Part shown: positions 61,267-64,000 of the stretch, in pieces | How positions within the stretch are numbered: the first letter of the stretch is position 1 | How the letters are laid out: every line of letters starts with the position of its first letter | Assembly: GCF_000619805.1 (NCBI RefSeq) | Contig: NZ_JHUV01000010.1 | Location: 184,579-248,578 of the forward strand | Length of the DNA: 64,000 bases | Direction: 5' to 3' | Source of the DNA: Sulfurihydrogenibium subterraneum DSM 15120 | GTDB lineage: Bacteria; Aquificota; Aquificia; Aquificales; Hydrogenothermaceae | The notes under the pieces: generated by a model | What the model saw: the letters and a program-made list of their open reading frames with translations, nothing else | Databases searched by the model: none | Told to the model about the DNA's origin: nothing | Translations under genes and position numbers: made by a program

Positions 61267-62356
61267 TGGTAAGCTCTTTAAAAAGTTTTATGTACTTTTG
61301 CGCTGTATTCTCAATAGAGTAGTTTGTGGCAGTTTCAACAGCTCTTTTTGATATAGTTTCATATTCTTGTGAAGATAGGTTTAACATTCTTTCCATCTTT
61401 TTTCCCAATCCTTCTACATCTCCTACTTCTACGGCAAAACCGTTATAACCGTCTTTTAAATACTCTCCTATTCCTCCAGCTAAGGTTGACAGACAAACTT
61501 TTCCTGTCGCCATAGCTTGAAGCAATGCTCCTGCAATACCTTCTAAGTTTGAAGATAAAACAAAATAATCACTTGCATTAAGTAAATCTGGAACATCATT
61601 TCTAAATCCAAGTCCTAACACTTTATCTTTTACTCCAAACTTTTCTGCATACTCTAAAGCATACTTTTCAGTATCTAAACCAACAAGTAAAAGTAAACAG
61701 TTATCACATTTTAACATAGAAAATGCCTGTATTAACTTATCCTGTGCTTTTACTTGTAGTTGCCAGTTTGCTACGTTTATAAATATTTTGTAATCTTTTG
61801 GTAGGTTTAGCTTTTCTCTTAGTTTTAACTTTTCTTCTGGAAGAGGTTTAAACCTTTCTAAATCTATACCGCTTTCAATAACTACAAGTTTTTCAGGGAA
61901 AAAGTTATTTTCTTTTAACAAATCTGCCACTTGCTTTGAAACTACTACAATTTTATCAGCTTTTGAATACTTTAGATGTTTTGAGATAAAAGAAGGCACT
62001 CTTCCAGACCTTCTTACAGCTATTAGTTTTGGTTTTTGTTTTAAAAAAAGATAAGCTATATTTACATAATCCATAGCTTTTGGTGAATTTGCAACGACTA
62101 TGTCAAAATTATTATTTTTTATTATCTCTATTAATCTTTTGTAGTTAAACCATCTATATCTTGCATTTGGTTTGTTTTCTTCAAAAAAGTGTATTGGAAT
62201 ATTGTAAGGTTTTAATTTTTCTATCATCTGAGTATATTCAAAGTTAAGGGCTATATGGACATCTATACCTAACTTTTTCAGCTCCCTTGTAGTTAGGTAA
62301 ACCTGCTCCTTTGTCCCACCCCAGCCTGTTCCGTCAACAACTTGTAAAACTTTCAA
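61259..62356 (-). CDS. Glycosyltransferase family 4 (GT-B fold)
   Basis: A 365-residue glycosyltransferase. The N-terminus DGTGWGGTKEQVYLTTREL resembles GT4 donor/acceptor loops. The C-terminal half has VVIESGIDLERFKP, LGFRNDVPDLLNASDYFVL and SSNLEGIAGALLQAMATGK, with the EX7E-like element. The donor sugar is unknown. It is coupled to the deacetylase downstream. Confidence 0.9.
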   Translation of the reverse strand: MKVLQVVDGTGWGGTKEQVYLTTRELKKLGIDVHIALNFEYTQMIEKLKPYNIPIHFFEENKPNARYRWFNYKRLIEIIKNNNFDIVVANSPKAMDYVNIAYLFLKQKPKLIAVRRSGRVPSFISKHLKYSKADKIVVVSKQVADLLKENNFFPEKLVVIESGIDLERFKPLPEEKLKLREKLNLPKDYKIFINVANWQLQVKAQDKLIQAFSMLKCDNCLLLLVGLDTEKYALEYAEKFGVKDKVLGLGFRNDVPDLLNASDYFVLSSNLEGIAGALLQAMATGKVCLSTLAGGIGEYLKDGYNGFAVEVGDVEGLGKKMERMLNLSSQEYETISKRAVETATNYSIENTAQKYIKLFKELTNG

Positions 62357-62363
62357 CTTATGC

Positions 62364-62655
62364 TTACTCTACCACTATATCGTTTAAAGTATTTGCAAAT
62401 ATAACTTTTTTCTGTATTTCTTTTAATCTGTTAACGTCAGATATAGTATTTAACTTATCTTTAAAATCATTTGGAACTGAACCAAATTTTAACTCCACTG
62501 TATAGAGTATACTTTCTCTTAAACCTTCAATAATACCTCTTTGTAGTCCTTCCATCTTCCATTTTTCTGTTAGTGTCATCATTTTTTCTTCACCTCCTAT
62601 CTCTTCCCATCACCATCTTAAAAAACAAGTCGTTAGGTTGTTTTTCTATAGACAA
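62364..62655 (-). pseudogene. Remnant of an Rpn/PD-(D/E)XK transposase-nuclease (N- and C-terminal stubs)
   Basis: From TTG 62655 a 21-residue frame reads SIEKQPNDLFFKMVM, like the start of Rpn-family recombination-promoting nucleases. In another frame WEEIGGEEK leads into the frame 62364-62582, with MMTLTEKWKMEGLQRGIIEG and ILYTVELKFGSVPND, the standard Rpn C-terminus. The nuclease core (about 200 residues) is missing. The apparent AGGAGGTGA before ATG 62582 is former coding sequence, not a designed ribosome binding site, though it could work as one. Confidence 0.65.
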
Positions 62656-62666
62656 CTTTTTACCTT

Positions 62667-63839
62667 TTAGTAATTTTTTACGTAATCTCTGTACTCTTGG
62701 ATTCTATTTTTTATTTCAATCCAGTTGTCGTTGCCAAACTTTTCAAGTATTTCTCTTGCAAGAACAAAAGCAAGCATACTTTCCGCTACAACTGCAGCTG
62801 CTGGGACTGCTGTAATATCAGATCTTTCTTTTGCAGCATCAAAAGGCTCTTTAGTTATTACGTTTACAGACTTTAAAGACTTTTGTCTCATTAATGTAGG
62901 AATAGGTTTCATAGCAGCTCTTACTATTATAGGCATTCCATTTGTCATACCACCTTCAAGTCCACCAGCTCTGTTTGTCTCCCTGTAAAATCCTCTTTCT
63001 TTATCCCAGAATATCTCATCGTGGGCGTTGTATCCAGTTGTATATGCAAGGTTAAAACCTTCACCTATTTCTACACCTTTAATCGCCTGAATACTCATTA
63101 TAGCCTGTGCAATGATACCGTCTAATCTTCTGTCCCACTGAGAGTAGCTTCCAAGTCCTACTGGAACGTTTAAAGCGTATACTTCAAAAACACCTCCTAA
63201 ACTCTCTCCTTCTTCTTTCATTTTGTCTATGTATTCTTTAAATTCTTCATCTTTCCCTAAAACAGGTATTCTAACTTCTGATTTTTCTGCATTTTCAAAT
63301 CTTTCTTCGTAGGATAGGTTTTTTATATCTTTTTTATCTATCTTTTTTTCTCCTATAGATAAAACGTAGCTACCTATTTTTATTCCTATATCTTCAAGTA
63401 GGATTTTACACAGAGCTCCTACTGCTACTCTTGTAGTAGTCTCTCTTGCAGAAGCTCTCTCTAAGACGTTTCTAAGGTCATAAAAACCGTATTTTATACC
63501 TCCAACAAGGTCTGCGTGTCCAGGTCTTGGTTCCAAAATCTGTTTTTTATCTGTAGGCTGTCCTTCTATTGACATAATATCTGTCCAGTTTTCCCAGTCT
63601 TTGTTTTTTATCATAAGGGTTATAGGAGTTCCCAGTGTTATACCAAACCTTACACCTGATAGAATCTCTACAGTATCCTTTTCTATTTTCATTCTACCGC
63701 CACGACCGTACCCTTTTTGCCTTCTTGCAAGTTCGTGGTTTATTCTATCTGAAGACACTTTAACGTTTGATGGATAACCTTCCACTATTGCAGTTAAGGC
63801 TGGTCCGTGAGATTCTCCAGCATTTAAAAATCTAAGCAT
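62667..63839 (-). CDS. aroC: Chorismate synthase
   Basis: A 390-residue FMN-dependent enzyme converting EPSP to chorismate. Signatures: FLNAGESHGPALTAIVEGYP, RPGHADLVGGIKYGFYDLRN, ERASARETTTRVAVGA and a C-terminal RSDITAVPAAAVVAES. Length is typical. The ATG at 63839 is preceded by GGAGGTAT. No other aro gene is in the window. Confidence 0.97.
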   Translation of the reverse strand: MLRFLNAGESHGPALTAIVEGYPSNVKVSSDRINHELARRQKGYGRGGRMKIEKDTVEILSGVRFGITLGTPITLMIKNKDWENWTDIMSIEGQPTDKKQILEPRPGHADLVGGIKYGFYDLRNVLERASARETTTRVAVGALCKILLEDIGIKIGSYVLSIGEKKIDKKDIKNLSYEERFENAEKSEVRIPVLGKDEEFKEYIDKMKEEGESLGGVFEVYALNVPVGLGSYSQWDRRLDGIIAQAIMSIQAIKGVEIGEGFNLAYTTGYNAHDEIFWDKERGFYRETNRAGGLEGGMTNGMPIIVRAAMKPIPTLMRQKSLKSVNVITKEPFDAAKERSDITAVPAAAVVAESMLAFVLAREILEKFGNDNWIEIKNRIQEYRDYVKNY

Positions 63840-63938
63840 AATACCTCCGATTAAGTATAGAGTATAGCTATATTATAGCAAGGTTTTATATTTATTGATA
63901 GCAAATGTATAAGTTCTATACATCGTGAACACCTACAC

Positions 63939-64000
63939 CTAAAAAATTTTATCACATTTTTTAAGCATGTCTGCAGGAGTTTTATATCCTAAAGAACAAT
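63939..64000 (-). mobile_element. C-terminus of an IS30-like transposase, partial
   Basis: The minus strand from the window edge reads CSLGYKTPADMLKKCDKIF before TAG. This fits the conserved end of IS30-family transposases (a RPRK-x-LGYKTP type block). Only 19 codons are visible. TGTATA-N5-TATACA at 63907-63923 lies just beyond the stop and may mark the element end. The 63840-63938 interval holds nothing else I can name. Confidence 0.55.

Noticed and set aside
62364..62582. 72-residue frame with AGGAGGTGA as an intact small gene
   Set aside because: The apparent ribosome binding site reads in frame as part of a longer Rpn-type protein (EEIGGEEKMMT), so the frame is more likely the tail of a deleted gene.
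1..64000. CRISPR arrays, riboswitches, rRNA genes, prophage
   Set aside because: No regularly spaced repeats, no recognised aptamer cores in the leaders, no rRNA sequence and no phage structural genes were seen.

Overview
The window is a gene-dense, AT-rich bacterial chromosome segment holding about 65 protein genes, one tRNA gene and several gene remnants. Gene content points to a Gram-negative, motile, sulfur-metabolising thermophile of the Aquificota, most likely Hydrogenothermaceae (Sulfurihydrogenibium or a close relative). The lineage call is inference. It rests on a nucleotidyltransferase of the DHH/CBS/poly(A)-polymerase fusion type known as the A-adding enzyme in Aquifex, a TusA-DsrEFH sulfur relay, lipid A (LpxK) and lipoprotein (Lnt) genes, GlnE, and frequent ATGA-type gene overlaps.

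Layout. 1-10654 (minus) is one long tightly coupled block: iclR-type regulator, lnt, polyprenyl synthase, panD, a LysM transglycosylase, ispG, a LAGLIDADG-fold protein, a small unknown, an MTA/SAH deaminase, and a three-part efflux system (adaptor, permease, ATPase cut by the window edge). 10723-13686 (plus): FlgN-like protein, MDR dehydrogenase, Zn/Mn-type ABC transporter lacking its binding protein. 13683-15274 (minus): RbgA/YlqF-type GTPase and a DUF4388-like protein. 15404-18344 (plus): ThiF/MoeB, TusA, three DsrE/F/H-like proteins and pdxA. 18295-20536 (minus): ribD and citrate synthase. 20628-29058 (plus): periplasmic rhodanese, flagellin-flaG-fliD-fliS-fliT behind a sigma-28 promoter, a UPF0114 protein, a copper ATPase interrupted by a frameshift at nine A residues, and a U32 peptidase. 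29055-32016 (minus): GGDEF-EAL protein and two small proteins. 32086-36888: metallophosphoesterase, PPP phosphatase, glnE. 36952-42977: htrA, a group-2 sigma factor with a striking palindromic promoter, hisC, secF, secD, a VIT-like protein. 42999-48371: upp, a small membrane protein with its own promoter and terminator, a two-component system, and the A-adding-type enzyme. tRNA-Leu(GAG) follows, then 48503-52686 (minus): pmbA, thioesterase, unknown, phosphohexomutase and two small membrane proteins. 52687-53329 has no intact gene; it holds the two ends of a hollowed-out restriction-modification gene. 53330-60242: hsp20, purL, RNase Z-like, lpxK, scpA, corA, unknown. 60232-64000 (minus): deacetylase, glycosyltransferase, remnant of an Rpn-type nuclease, aroC, and the tail of an IS30-like transposase.

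Most notable signals: (1) copA is split at A9 followed five bases later by a perfect 7-bp hairpin, the geometry of a programmed frameshift, so the gene may also yield a membrane-anchored copper-binding domain; (2) a freestanding LAGLIDADG-fold protein whose catalytic acidic residue is glycine, in the ispG operon; (3) four GGTTRWC half-sites forming two palindromes over the -35 and -10 of a sigma-factor promoter; (4) two independent genes reduced to joined N- and C-terminal stubs; (5) five of the eight convergent gene pairs overlap, leaving no room for intrinsic terminators.
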